64,000 nt of DNA, from contig CM043942.1 in the NCBI GenBank assembly GCA_014529385.2, forward strand, positions 57,105,340 through 57,169,339, written 5' to 3'. Both the position numbers and the translations under genes were made by a program. The notes below the pieces were generated by a model. It did not search any database. It worked only from the letters and a program-made list of their open reading frames with translations, and was not told the origin of the DNA. Of the stretch, positions 22,721-34,240 are shown piece by piece (the stretch's first letter is position 1; each line of letters begins with the position of its first letter). This DNA comes from Adiantum capillus-veneris (Eukaryota > Streptophyta > Polypodiopsida > Polypodiales > Pteridaceae).

Positions 22721-22813
22721 CAAATTTGAATAAGGGTGAAGCTGGCGTGCTTCATGGATGTACATACTAGTTTTAGTCACCACTTACGATCACATTGGAC
22801 TTTAAGTGGGAGA

Positions 22814-23050
22814 TTTTTGGGTAAAGGCCTTGTAGCTGGCTGCCCGGACACCCCCTACCCTCACTAACTCACTAACCCTTGTATTCCTTCTACATACAAA
22901 AAGAATAAAGGTGACACAAACAAACATTGGCTGTGTGTTTCCCCCAAAGGCTTGGTCTCTCTCCTCTCCTCTTCTCCTTCCCCCTTCCTGCATGCTCACT
23001 AGCACGGGATCCACTCCCCTCACTAGTGATCTAAGATCTTAGATAGAGCA
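22814..23050 (+). repeat. Probable 3' LTR of copia remnant 1
   Basis: The region starts right after the PPT-like TAAGTGGGAGA and contains an AATAAAG polyadenylation-like signal near 22903 and a pyrimidine-rich stretch. No second LTR is in the window, so the right end is a guess. Confidence 0.4.
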
Positions 23051-25345
23051 AACGACTCTGGTCACACTTGGAGCCAAAAGAGATTTGGGTAAGGATGAAG
23101 TTTGGACATCTAAACCATCAACAAAGAAGCAAAAGCTCATCAAAAAGTTATGGGATCAGCTTAGTGCTCGCAATAGTAAGAAAATGGCCGCCACATCAAT
23201 AGTTGAGAAAACAACAGAATCTACTTTTGAAAAAGCTCTTGGAACATTTGAGGCAATAGTAATTGTGTTGCAAGGCACCAACCCAAAGACTTCAATTAGA
23301 TTGTAGAAGAGTCCAAAGCACCTCTAAACAGCCCATTGTTGTCACCTCCACTATCATTGAAACATCAATGGATAGGTTATAGGCACTCCAAATGAATAAA
23401 CTAGTAGAAAGTAGGGTCATGGACACATCTTGGAAGCTACCAGTTTCATATAAAAGCCTAGTAATTACATACAAAGTTGATAAGTTAGATCCAAAGACTA
23501 TTACAAATAGCTATGTAGTGATGATCCATACAGGTTGGAACACTATAGTAAATTCCATTGATTAGATGATGCAAGCCTAGACTTCTATCAAGCAATGTCT
23601 GACATAACCTGTATTGAGGCGAAATGGAAAGAGAGGTCCTCAAGTCTGAAAAACAAAGGAAAGAGATCATTTCAAAGAAATAATATTTAAGTAATGTAGA
23701 ATGTAGACATGAGCAGGATCACAATACCATCAAGGCACTTCAACAATAGGTGGAATAGATAAAGACCCAAAACTCCACTCTGAGTGCGGATAAGTGGAGA
23801 CTAACCAAGGATATGAGTATGGAGAGGGTGCAGTTAGACCAAAAGAATACTTATAGTCTGCAATAGTTTAAAGAAGTGCATATTGTATTGAAACAATCTA
23901 TCCTCAATAAATGCATTTACCAATCCATGGAGGATATCTGATACTGATGGAAATCTCACTTTGAATTTTGAAGACTTGGAAAATCGGGTGATTACCATAA
24001 AGGAGGATTCAAAAGAGAAAACTTTAGTTTATACTGTCACATTTGCCAATGAAGCCCTCATTGAACATCTAACTCACAATGTGGATGAGGATAAGAAGAT
24101 GAAGATGATGAGTAGGATAAAGATAGGGAGACTGGGGCGGGAGTTTTAGATAAGAAGGATGATGACGATGTCCAATCCCCTCCACCTCCTCCAGCTTCGA
24201 GCTCGGCAACAGGGGCAACAATTCAACACCACGCATGAAGGAACCAAGGGTACCACCACAGACCAATCAGCTAAGCAAGGGAAACATCAGGGTAACCACC
24301 ATAACCAACAAGGACAACGGAAGGCTACACTGGATCTCCCTCTAGTAGGTGAGCAGTAGAGTAGGGCACTGAGAAAAGTGGAGAAAGGGAAGGCAAGGTT
24401 GATTGAGATGAATGTCAATCCAGACTACTCTAATCAATGTTTAATCTTGAACAAGAGCCTACATCAAGAGAAAGCCCTTCAAATCCAAAATTCCTTGCAT
24501 GATGATGATATGTATTTGGATCTGGAGATGATTTTTGTGGGGAAAGGAGGATGATTGAGCAGTGTTATATTATTAGTTACCATGAATAGCCATCCTCTAG
24601 ACTACACCCAGGTCGGAATGTGATTTAGGTTTGGATAGGGTTCCAAAATTTGTGCTGACAAAAGATGATATGGTGGTGATCCCTCACGCTCAATAAATAA
24701 CTACGATGAATGTGCACAGCTTGGGTATCCAATTGGAGATGCTACTAGGAAATAGGTTGTCTTATAAGTGTATGAAGGATATCAAATTAGAGATGCGGGC
24801 TCTATTGACTAAGATGTAGATTGCAAACGGCTGTTGCATTAGAAATTCACAATTTTTTTGGAGAAAAATGTATCCAGCAGTAGAGGCCTTAAAGTGAGAA
24901 TGAGTCTCAGAGAATAGGTTTTCACCTGGTTTGTATTTTGAGAAGATGATGCAACAAGAGAACCACATAGTCCTGAACTACATTGAAGTAGTACTTGATT
25001 CTCCTATGCTAATGTATGCTTTTCCAATGAAGGAGGATGAACTTCCTAGGTTTTACCCGGTGTTATACCCCAAGTAAAATGAAGCAACTGATCAACATCG
25101 ATATATCAAAATTATAGATCAAATCAGAGAATAGTATGAGTAGAGGAAGGCATTGTGGGTAGCCTGGAAGAATGTGTTGAATGAGTGTCAAAAATGAAAG
25201 ACGACCAATCAACTTCAAAGAAATGATGACGCAATGGTAGAGCCAGATTGGCATGCTGATTAAGTATACCAATGAATTGCTCCAATTCTCAATGAAAGCC
25301 TCAAAAATCTTGCAACAAAGCAAGCTCTGAACTCCAATTTAGAGA
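23051..25345 (+). pseudogene. Decayed plus-strand coding-like sequence, family not recognised
   Basis: Interrupted plus-strand frames give Lys/Glu/Gln-rich, helical translations: KPSTKKQKLIKKLWDQL (23110), FEKALGTFEAIVIVLQ (23230) and NFEDLENRVITIKEDSKEK (23965). A Pro-rich and Ser-rich patch lies near 24180, with further helical scraps to 25330. The style (coiled-coil-like, low complexity linker) resembles the middle and C-terminal parts of the aORF in element D, but I could not align conserved blocks. It lies between a copia LTR and aORF copy C. I cannot assign a function. Confidence 0.35.
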
Positions 25346-25387
25346 GATGGCGGCTCCTTTCATAAGTTTTCTTTTCTCTTTGAAACC

Positions 25388-26460
25388 TCACCTTCTTTTG
25401 TTGAGGTTCTTCTTGTGTGTAGCTATCGCTTTCTTCTTCATCTCTTCAATTCTTGCTTGCCTTTCCTCATTGTCCAAGATCTCACTGCTATGAGCTTCAT
25501 GAGAGCTTTCTGCAGATTCTTCGTCTAACTTATATACTCTCTTTGATGACCGTGTGGTTCTGAGAGAAGGTTGGGAGGAAACGATCCATGTGTTCTGATG
25601 TGGGTCTGGCGTCAAATTGTCGGTCATGCCAATAGCATGAGATGCTATTCTTGTTAGTACTTCAAGCACGTCCAGATATATGTGATTTTACCTTATTTCT
25701 TTGTGCCCTTGAGCATTGTGAGCACATATTGCGCATGATCAATTGGCTGCTTGGTTGTTGACCTCAACACTTGGGTGAAGGTGATCGCAACCGCATGGTT
25801 TGGGTAGTGTATCGTGGTAGTCTCTTTGATAAAAAGTGGAAGTGTTGATGGTATAGGCGTGTTGTTTCTTCCACTTGCCTTTGGGTCAAGTCGAAAAAAG
25901 TTACAACAGCAATCTCCTTGGTGAATGTGCCTGTTGTCTTTCTGTTTCGGGCGTGCATCATCATACCTTCAATTGGCAGCTTCAGTGCCTTAGCCACTAT
26001 CTCTTTGGTGATTACTACTTCAAATTTTTTCCCTTGTTGGTCAGTGATTTGGGCTGACCCATCCTCTTTGATTGTGGACAGTAGCTCATATGCTTCCTGG
26101 AAATCTACACCGCATGGTTCCTGTCGTATAAGTCCTTGAGGCCCAGCCTTTGGTTGGCTTCTTTTGTGTTTGGCTTGGCAGCTACATCATATATTTTCTT
26201 TGGTAGCATTTGCAGCTCTACCTGGTGTCCTTCTTCACTCTTAAACCCGCCTGTGAAAACCGCGGTGTTGTTCTCTTCAAGCTGTTCCCTTGACTAGTAT
26301 GCTGCCTTGGCCGTCTTTACTGAACTTGGGACAAGTTGGTAGGGTGGCAGCTCTTGCAACTTCTCTTTTTGGGACACCCTTTTCTTGGCCTTCTTGGCAG
26401 CTTGCATTGCTCCTGTTAGGGGAATACAATACCAATGTTAGTAAATTCTGCAAGTTTCTC
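25388..26460 (-). pseudogene. Accessory protein aORF, copy C (N-terminal half)
   Basis: On minus, 26460-26290 gives LPPYQLVPSS-type sequence aligned with the D copy. Then follow TGGFKSEEGHQVELQMLPK (about 26250), AKALKLPIEGMMM (25990), YHQHFHFLSKRLPRYTT (25850), EVLTRIASHAIGMTDNL (25660) and PHQNTWIVSS, then an acidic Ser/Glu stretch ending near 25390. It shares blocks and spacing with B1 and with D. Frame breaks lie near 25760 and 25680. The coiled-coil C-terminal half is missing at the left boundary. Confidence 0.75.
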
Positions 26461-26759
26461 TCTAAAATGCCTTGAGAGTCTGAATTGCTGACAGATGATG
26501 TCCATTTTATGAAGTCTCAAGGTCATTGCCTCTATACAAAGAAAGCTATAGATGCTAGTCCCTGCTAGTCATTGATTTTGATCCTTTATGTGTATGGCAT
26601 GCTCATAACTTGGAAATACATCCTTGAGGCAGATGCATTGAAGGAAAAGTAACACGAGAACTTTGACAACAAACCATATTCATGTGGGACAAGGCAAAGA
26701 ATGTTCTTTACTAGTCAAAAAAGAGTACCCTTTTGTGTATTGAAGTGTTTTGTTTTGTT

Positions 26760-26769
<10 letters not shown>

Positions 26770-26804
<35 letters not shown>
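26770..26804 (+). repeat. Poly-G tract of 35 bases after a poly-T run
   Basis: An uninterrupted run of 35 G is preceded directly by a run of T. It lies inside decayed copia RT sequence, with no element boundary visible. It could be a real G-quadruplex-prone tract or an assembly error. Confidence 0.9.
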
Positions 26805-26805
<1 letters not shown>

Positions 26806-27005
26806 TGCGATTTCTACTTCATTCCCTTTATTGACGAAACTCGCCTAAGGAAAATGTCCCATATTTTGTCATATAAGGAATGAGATGACCAGGATTCCAT
26901 ATGCATGTATTGTTGGTTCTTTGATGTATGCCATATTGGGACTTTTACAAACATTGCATTTGTAGTGGGAGTTGTAAGCAAGTTTTTTGTGAACATTTTG
27001 GAAAG

Positions 27006-27020
27006 AACCATTTTAAGGCC
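27006..27020. repeat. LINE target-site duplication, left copy
   Basis: AACCATTTTAAGGCC is repeated after the LINE poly-A at about 33837-33851. Confidence 0.85.
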
Positions 27021-27059
27021 AACAACTATTGTGTAGCCATACCAAGAGTCTATTGCTCG

Positions 27060-27335
27060 CTACTGTTGCACGCTCCCCCCCCCCCCCTGCTGCACCTTCG
27101 CTGCCCTCCTCCTCCCCCCCCCCCCCCCCCCTCGCCCTCCCGCTTCCTCCAGCCGTGCACTGACCCCCCTCCGCTTCGCCCGCCACCCCCCCCCCCCGCC
27201 CGTCCGCTGCCTTCCCCCCTTCCCTCCAGCCCGTCCGTTGCCCTCCCCCCCTCCCTGGCCGCTTCTCCCCCACCCCGCCTGCAGCCTCTTGTCTCTCGCT
27301 CGCCGCTCTCTCCCCCCCCCCCCCCCCATCGTCCT
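27060..27335 (+). repeat. C-rich polypyrimidine 5' region of the LINE
   Basis: Several runs of 8-17 C are separated by CT-rich sequence. This is probably LINE 5' UTR. Apparent Gly/Arg-rich or Pro-rich reading frames here reflect only the base composition. Confidence 0.7.
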
Positions 27336-27456
27336 CACTGTTCCTGAAGGTCTTCTACACCTGGCTCTGTAGCATTTCTTCTTCGAACGAGTGCTCGGCG
27401 TACTCGGTTGCAGACTTCCTTCACCGTCCGCTTCTTCGACTCAGCAGTAGACACAG

Positions 27457-29357
27457 ATGGAGGCTCCAGCTCCTCCACAGAGGAACTCGCCTGAAGCCCC
27501 CTCGCCCGTCCCGCTGAGCCCACCATTTGACTTGCTCTTTCACCGACAGAGCAAGCGAGCCTTGCCGCAGAGGTAGAGCGCTTGCGGGCGACTTCTGTCA
27601 TCTGCAAGGTTCTCGACACCCATCCTAGTAGAGGAGAGCTGCGAGATCTTCTCCAGGCCCGCCTTCTCGCAGAGGTGGGAAAGATCTTGGATGTCCAGAT
27701 TCTCGGACGGGGGTACTACCAGATTGAGTTTGAGACTTCCGAGATGGCCTCCAAGGTCATAGCTATGAGTCCACTGGCCATCCGATCATCACGCGCCCAC
27801 TTTCTCGGTGGCGACATGGTTTTGACACAACTTTGCATGTGCTCGTAGAGGAGGCAGACATCCCCATCTCAGTTTTCTTTCCGGGTTTACGGAGGGAGTA
27901 CCTTCCACTTCTCTCCAAGATTGGCTCCGCCATCAGGACTGTCCTGGAGACACCTCGTACGGCAACATTAGTAGTTTCCAAGGCGGCTGGCATCCCTTCA
28001 ATTCGAGTTTTGGTCAGAGATACCCACACGCTCCCGAAGGTCATCCTTCTGCCTCGGGTGAGTGGGGGTTGGTTTAGACAGAGTGTGGAGTACTCGGGTC
28101 TCCCGAACCAGTGCTTCATTTGCAGACAGATGGGCCACCTAGGAAGGCCTGTCCACGGAGGAGGCCACGACCTGCACCTCAGCCTCAGCGCAAGCCTCCA
28201 AGGCTGGGCCGCAGCCACAGCCAGCGGCACAGCGCACAGATTCAGAGCCATACTCCGAGCCTGGGGCTCCAGCAGAGGAGGGGTGGCAGCAAGCCCGTGG
28301 TCGTCGACGCCAGGGGCCACAGCGACAGCCTGACACTCAGAGTGGCCCTCAGGTGCCTACTCAGCAGCAGTGGGTTCCCACGGGGAACCGCTTTGGTCCT
28401 CTTGAGCAGGAGGAGCCCCCTACGCCAGCCTCCACCTCAGCTTCACCCTCGCCAACCGCCCCACCTTCAAATTTCCCCTCCTCCTCCACATCCCCTCCCC
28501 CGCCCTCTGCTCCCGCCTACTCCCTCCTCGCCCTCCTGTCTCTGTCACCCCACCCCGCTTCTCTTCTCCTCCGCCCCCCCCCAGCTCCTTCTCCCCCTCC
28601 TCCTGCTCCAGTACCACAGTCGACTCAGGATACTGGTCCCTCACCGACGGCTAGGAGATCTCTTGGCAGCGCCTTTGCCATGAGTCGCCTAGCGAGAGAG
28701 GGTCAGCCCTTCTTGCGGCCCCCTCTGCAGATTCAGACATCTTCCCTTGCAGCTATCCCTCGTGGTCTGACGAGCATTGACCTCCGATGCCGCTGGGATT
28801 TCTTCGACTACGGGTTCACTCGCTTCCTCGGTGATTCCGCAGCAGACCACGAGGCAGCCTGCTTCAGGGTCCACGCTTTGTTCCTCGCCGCTAGGGGAAC
28901 AGAGGCCTTGGACTCAGCAGTTGGTTTCTCCTTCCCCCTCTGTGGGAGGACCGAGACAGAGTGGTCCCTAGACTCAATGGTGGGATGGTTGCATACACAG
29001 GTTCTCGAGTTCTCTCACCACATGGGAGAACTTGGAGTTATAGATTTGCTGCAGACTTTGTGGCCTCTGGCCAAGTTTGCGGTGACACCCCCAGACTCAG
29101 CAGGATGTAGGCACATTGTGGTGTACTTTTTTGCTGATACGCAGTGTTTGCCTTGCTATGTATACATTCATGAGGACTCCTGGACAGAGAAGGTTGCTTT
29201 ACGCACGGATCGATCTGCTTGGGCTTGGGCCAGGCACTCACTGCAGTCTCGCCTATCTAGAGGACGCTCGGACGCGGATTACTCCCCATCCAAGCCAGCC
29301 TCAAAGATAGCCCATCTTGCTACTGCGGCAGCATCTGTTCTCTATCGCTCCCCATGA
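27457..29357 (+). pseudogene. LINE ORF1 (nucleic-acid-binding protein with CCHC knuckle and unusual C-terminal domain)
   Basis: ATG 27457 opens MEAPAPPQRNSPE, and after a frame change the DUF4283-like block appears (27610-27850, GRGYYQIEFETSEMASKVI, MSPLAIRSS). The segment DTHTLPKVILLPRVSGG follows, then the knuckle CFICRQMGH (about 28110), whose last Cys is shifted out of frame. A long Pro/Ser-rich linker (28350-28640) leads to a roughly 200-residue globular region (28740-29280, motifs DLRCRWDFFDYGFTRFLGD and GCRHIVVYFFADTQCLPCY). This last region is not part of any plant LINE ORF1 that I recognise. The stop overlaps the ORF2 start as ATGA. At least two frameshifts are present. Confidence 0.8.
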
Positions 29358-32300
29358 GGATCGTCTCGTGGAACGTGCAGGGACTAGGTGGGCCCCAGTT
29401 TCAGCGACAGCGGGGCCGATTGCATCAGGAGCTTCAGCGTTTCCTTGTGGGAGGAGAGATTGATCTCCTTATGCTTCAAGAGCACCATTTGTCTGAGAGA
29501 CGTATTCGGCGATGTGGTCAGATTTTGCGTGGATGGTATGATACCTTTTGGTCAGCTGCTTTTGGACCTAGAGGCATCCAGGGTGGGGTATGTATGACTA
29601 TTGCGGACTCACTGCAGCAGGCCATTGTGGGCAGAGGGATTATTGTGTCAGGTAGGGCTCAGTGGATTACTATGCAGCTTCAGGGTGGCCTTCTGGGCTT
29701 CCTGAACATCTATGCGCCCAATGTGGCGAGTGCTCGTGCAGATTTTTGGTCACAGATTGTCGAGTCTTTGCCACAGGTTGACCATTGGTGTGTAGGAGGG
29801 GACTTCAACATGTTGGAGGACCCTTCTGACAGGATCGGAGGCAGCCTTGCTACTGTGCATGGAGTCGAGTTAGCAGCTTGGGAGAGGTTGTGTATGACTT
29901 TGAGGGTCTCGGATACATGGCAGCATTCTGGCTTTGTGAGGCCTCCAAAGAGTCTTTCCTTCTCTAGATCGGACCGCAGAGTGGGAGGAGTGAATCTATC
30001 GCGGATAGATCGCTTTTACACTAGTGACCACTTCAGTGACTTGGGGGGCTCAGTGGGCATCCTGGCAGGGACATCCTTCTCGGACCATGCACCAGTGATC
30101 CTCACAGTGGTAGACAGGCAGAGGAGTGGGAGCACGATGCTTCGCATCCCAGAGCGGGTCTTGTTGGACTCAGCACTCAGAGAGAGGGTAGCGGCTCTCT
30201 GGAAAGAGGGCATGGATAGCCAGGCTCTTCCTGCAGACAGAGTGGCCTTAGGCCTAGCTCAGCTTAGCCACTTTTTTCTACAGGAGTATCTGGTTCGACG
30301 AGCTGCAGTGAGAGAGGAGGAGCAGCGTCTCAGACGAGGCATTGCTTCACTACAGAGGATGCAGGAGCAGCATCCAGATAGTCCATGGTTTGAGGAGCAG
30401 TTACAGCAGGCTCGACAGGAGCTTGCTTGCACAGAGGAGAGGCGCCTTGAGTTTGCCTTTCACCGACAGGCATCTCAGTGGACTCAAGTGGGTGACAGAG
30501 TGACAGGTGCTTTTTTTGAGACAGTGGGACCTCGGCACTCGCATGCCAAGGTCAATCAGTTGAGGAGACCAGATGGGTCAGTTGTTTGTGAGCCTGAGGA
30601 TATGCTACTGACTTTTACCCTAACTTACTGTCGGCCGAGCCCCAGTCAGAGAGACAGGATGCATGCAGGGAGCAGGTTTGGGCACAGATGCCTTGTCTTG
30701 TGACTGAGGAGATGCGCCAGAGGCTAGAGATACCTCTTCAGCTTGAGGAGCTGCACACGGCTCTTAGGGCCCTCCCTCGTGGTAGCTGTCCAGGTGAGGA
30801 TGGGCTGACTCCCAGTTTCTTCTTGGAGTACTGGGACCTGCTTGGCCCAGATCTGTGTAGTGCCTTTCAGTACATTCTGCTCACAGGAGTGATGCCGGAT
30901 AGCATGAGTGAGGGCCTGATTTACCTCATTCCAAAGGAGGGTGGCTCCTTGGATGAGATTTGACAGTGGCGCCCCATCACCATCCTAAACTTAGCCTACA
31001 AAATTCTTGCCAAGGCTTTGAGTTTGAGGATTCAGCCACTTTTGGAGAGCCTTATACATGGGACTCATACAGGTTTTGTCAAGGAACGCAGTATCCTTGA
31101 CAACATCTTCACCTTCTGGGAGGCTTCTGCCCTGGCACGACTCCGTGGGGAGGACCTTGTGATTCTTCTTCTTGATTTTGAGAAGGCATACGACAGAGTT
31201 GGCTAGGACTTTCTAGAGGGCACGCTTCGCAGGATGGGCTTCTCCGATGCTTGGATCAGAGGGGTGTCAGCTCAGTACAAACAGGCTCACAGTCAGGTGC
31301 TTTTGGCAGGCGGTAGAGGTGAGCGCTTCATGCTCACACGATCGGTCATACAGGGTTGTCCTCTTGCCCCCTTTCTCTTTCTGTTTTATGCGGAGGCGAT
31401 GAGCAGATTTTTAATGTCACAGCAGGTTGGTCTGAGGGGCTTAGCACTCCCTATACGGAGAGATGAGCTTCTGGACGCTGAGTTTTCCGACGACTCGGCC
31501 TTGTACTTAGAGGGCCAGGAGGCCAATTTACACAGATGTGAGCAGGCTTTGGAGACCTTCTGCTGTGCATCGGGCGCACTGATCAACTGGAGAAAGACAG
31601 TGGCTTCCTCGGTCGGCAGTTCTCCTGTTCAGATTGGATGCCAGGAGAGGGTTTCAGGTGGATTCCTCCAGGGACTGCAGTTCGGTACTTGGGTTGTCAG
31701 GTTGGTTTGGACTTGTCCCCCGAGCAGCAGATTGCTCCTCTTCTCCTGTCCATCAGGAGAAAGCTGTTACATTGGAGCTCAGCACGACTTTCGTTGGCTG
31801 GTAGAGTAGTAGTTGCCAACAGGTGTTGTTGGCGACTATGTGGTACATCACTTCTTGCTGGATCTTCTCGAGTTCTTGTATCAGCCAGGTAGAGAGGCTG
31901 ATCAGGAACTTCCTTTGGTCAGGTCGCGACACTCAGATTGCCCGAGCCAAGGTTGCTTGGTCGGTCATCACACTTCCTTGTTCTCAGGGAGGGCTTGGGA
32001 TCATTGATCCAGCACAGCAGAGCAGAGCCCTTCTTGGGAAGTTCGTCGTCAGAGGACTTCTTCCAAGCGAGGAGCCCTGGAAGGAGTTCTTGCTGCAGAG
32101 GCTTCGTGCCAGGGTGCCTCAGTCAGGAGGCCCTTGGCAACCTTCGACCAGATGGATCTTTACAGAGCTGCGCCGAGTTGGTTTGAGCAGGAGACTAGAG
32201 GATAGATTTGCTGTGAGTTTGCTTTGATCTTGGGAGCTCTTACGGCGTGGCCTAGAGAAGAGACCGCCGACGTGCACGGAGGAGCGCCTACGGCAGCCCC

Positions 32301-33598
32301 TCGTCTGGAACCCCATGGTTAGCACTCAGAGAGGCCACTTGGTTGGGAGTCGGCCTCATGTTTCTTGGGGTCCCATGGCAGCTGGTCCAACGCGCTCTCT
32401 AGGTGACTGGCTAGAGTTCACAGGTTTGTCGGAGGAGGTGCAGGCTGTCCAGCTACAGGGCATGAGAGGGGTGCAGAGCATGTGTCAAGACATCTCAGAG
32501 TCCGTTCCAGCTGAGTGGCTCACTCCTCTCGAGCCAGTAGCAACCCGATGGATGGGAGCCTTCACACGACTGGAGGTTCTCATTTCAGTCAGGGCTTGCT
32601 CAGAGACTGTCCCAGCCCTGTTCTTCGAGCTTCAGGGTGGGGGACGCTTACAGCGAGTTGCAGTAGAGGCCTCGCAAGTAGCAGAGTGATGTTTCCTGAG
32701 GATCCGAGTTGTGGGCATCTGTGGGAGGACTTGCGTCTTAGACCCTGACCCAGTAGCTCTTGAGATAGGACACTGGAGGCTATGGGCTTGGGAGTGCTAT
32801 CCACTGGCACGAGTACAGTGGGATCTTGGTGAGTGGCTATGGAGGGACCCCTTCTCTTTTGCAGACCGCCCAGGAGTCCCCTTCTTTCAGTACAATGTTC
32901 GGCTTGGACGTCATATACTTGCAGCACAGAGAGAGGCCCGCCCCGCTGCAGCACGTCATTGGCAGGAGGAGGGCCTCACAGTCGAGTTCTTGGCAGCTTT
33001 TTGGCAGAGGCTGTGGGACTCCAGACAGCCGAGGCGAGTCACCTTGTTTCAGTGACTGGTCGCACATAGAGCCGCAGCAGTAGGGAGTTGTCTTGTGCAT
33101 AGTGGTCTCTCGGCCACATGTGTAGCTTGTGACCATTTGGTGGAGAGTCAGCGTCACTGTCTTTGGGACTGTCCCTCAGCCCAGCAGGTGTGGCTACGAG
33201 TTCTTCGGCTGATGTCTGCTCTCTCCACGGCTCGACAGTACACTTGGGGGGCAGCGGCTTGGTCCACCCTCACGGGCCTGGCACTTCAGTTTGAGCTATC
33301 TTCCACCAGCAGGATGATAGTGATACAGGGGGGGCGACCTACACTTCAGCCTGCTACAGAGCTTACTCCACTGGAGTGGTGCAGTGAGAGAGAGGAGTGT
33401 TGGGAGCTCATCAGTGGCCTGACACTTTGGTTCATTTGGCGGGCCCGTTGTTTCCGCATCTTTGAGGCTCGCCCTGTGCCACCAGCAGAGACTGTTCGTG
33501 ACTTTTGGCTAGAGTTGATCCATACTCTCAGAGGACAGCTTGAGGGACTACAGGGCAGCTCCGACCGCATGCGGGAGAGCCGCGAGGCTTTCCTTTGA
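29354..33598 (+). pseudogene. LINE ORF2: APE endonuclease, reverse transcriptase, zinc finger
   Basis: The endonuclease (29354-30110) is intact: RIVSWNVQGL, LMLQEHHL, LNIYAPN, GGDFNM, SRIDRFY and SFSDHAPV hold the expected Asn, Glu, Tyr, Asp, Arg and His positions. RT (30700-31800) has GSCPGEDGLTP, RPITILNLAYKILAK, LLLDFEKAYDRV, VIQGCPLAPFLFLFY and AEFSDDSALYLEG. The last is the catalytic box, FSDD instead of YADD. After frameshifts, GGLGIIDPAQQSRALLGK (about 31990) and a zf-RVT-like CVACDHLVESQRHCLWDC (33110-33170) follow. The reading frame changes near 30690, 31640, 31830 and 32230. Stops at 30961 and 31204 replace conserved Trp. The enzyme would nick the target and prime reverse transcription there. 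Confidence 0.92.
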
Positions 33599-33827
33599 CT
33601 CTAGCACCCTGGGCCTTTCTACACCATAGTCCAGGGGGTGCTCAGATGGCACTACTGTCCACCTGTGTGGCTTTTCCCTCCTCCCATCTCTTGATTTAGC
33701 CCCATTGTATATATGCTGTTTTTTCATTGGGAGAGTCTCCTCATCATGCTTGTTGTAGCCCTCTCTTGCAGAGGTGGTTCTAGCCCTATGGGCAGTTTTC
33801 ATTAACTAATAGAAGGATCTTTTTCTC

Positions 33828-33838
33828 AAAAAAAAAAA
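33828..33838 (+). other. LINE poly-A tail
   Basis: An A-run of about 11 directly precedes the right copy of the target-site duplication. Confidence 0.85.
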
Positions 33839-34240
33839 CCATTTTAAGGCCTTGAAGTCTGTGGTGATGTATATTTGAATGGTACCAAAGAGAACTTATG
33901 TATTTTCTTTGGAGGCAATGATGGAGACATAGCTGGTTATATGGATACAGATTATGCAAGGAATGTGGACAACAAAAGGTCTATGTCAGAGAGTTCATTG
34001 GTGCAGTTCATAGCAATCTTCTTTGCAAGATTATACATTTTAATCTATCAGAGAAGCAAAGTATGGTGTTATGCCATATGCTAGCAAGGAAGCTATGTAG
34101 GTACTTATTAATATGCAATCTACCTTAGTGTTTAATGTGGAGACAAATCACATTGATGTGACACATCACTTTCACTCATGAGGTGCCTGAGGACAAAGTG
34201 CATCAAGCTTGTCAATGCTCTGATATAGTTTGAATGAATG
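33839..34240 (+). pseudogene. Ty1/copia remnant 2, right part (RNase H)
   Basis: This continues the remnant interrupted by the LINE: GDVYLNGTKENLCIFFGG, GDIAGYMDTDYARNVDNKRSMSE (about 33930) and a decayed tail with TNHIDVTHH (about 34150). Compare DASIVGYTDADYAGCRDNKR in copia remnant 1. Confidence 0.75.

Larger units (their letters stand above)
19930..22813 (+). mobile_element. Ty1/copia remnant 1 (protease/pre-integrase to RNase H)
   Basis: Order on plus: the end of a protease-like region with VRHVPRSTK; GAG-pre-integrase with STELWHIQVGHMSQKGMK (about 20265); integrase (20380-21070); RT (21400-22010); and RNase H ending near 22710 with THIDENVANSLTKSL. A PPT-like TAAGTGGGAGA (22803-22813) precedes the likely 3' LTR. 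The 5' LTR and gag are absent, and the left end cuts the gypsy remnant B2. Many stops are present. Confidence 0.85.
26480..27020 (+). pseudogene. Ty1/copia remnant 2, left part (RT)
   Basis: The plus frame has FMKSQGHCLYTKKA and LILILYVYGMLI (YVDD decayed to YVYG). A segment near 26900 matches the pre-RNase H region, SLMYA-like. It lines up with copia remnant 1 near 21780-22200. A long T/G homopolymer interrupts it, and the LINE is inserted at its right end after AACCATTTTAAGGCC. It continues at 33839. Confidence 0.7.
27021..33838 (+). mobile_element. GC-rich APE-type LINE, near full length (6.8 kb)
   Basis: A non-LTR element bounded by a 13-15 bp duplication (27006-27020 and 33837-33851) and ending in an A-run (33828-33838). 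It has a C-rich 5' region, ORF1 (27457-29357) and ORF2 (29354-33598) with APE endonuclease, RT and a CCHC end domain. It sits inside a copia RNase H/RT remnant, so it is younger than that. It is visibly richer in G+C than its neighbours. Two Trp codons in RT are now stops (30961 TGA, 31204 TAG). No second copy is in the window. Confidence 0.95.

Noticed and set aside
23051-25345. Claiming this as a fourth aORF copy
   Set aside because: Composition is similar, but none of the ordered conserved blocks could be matched.
27013-27338. Gly/Arg-rich and Pro-rich ORFs
   Set aside because: Caused by C-rich runs in the LINE 5' region; no conserved motif.
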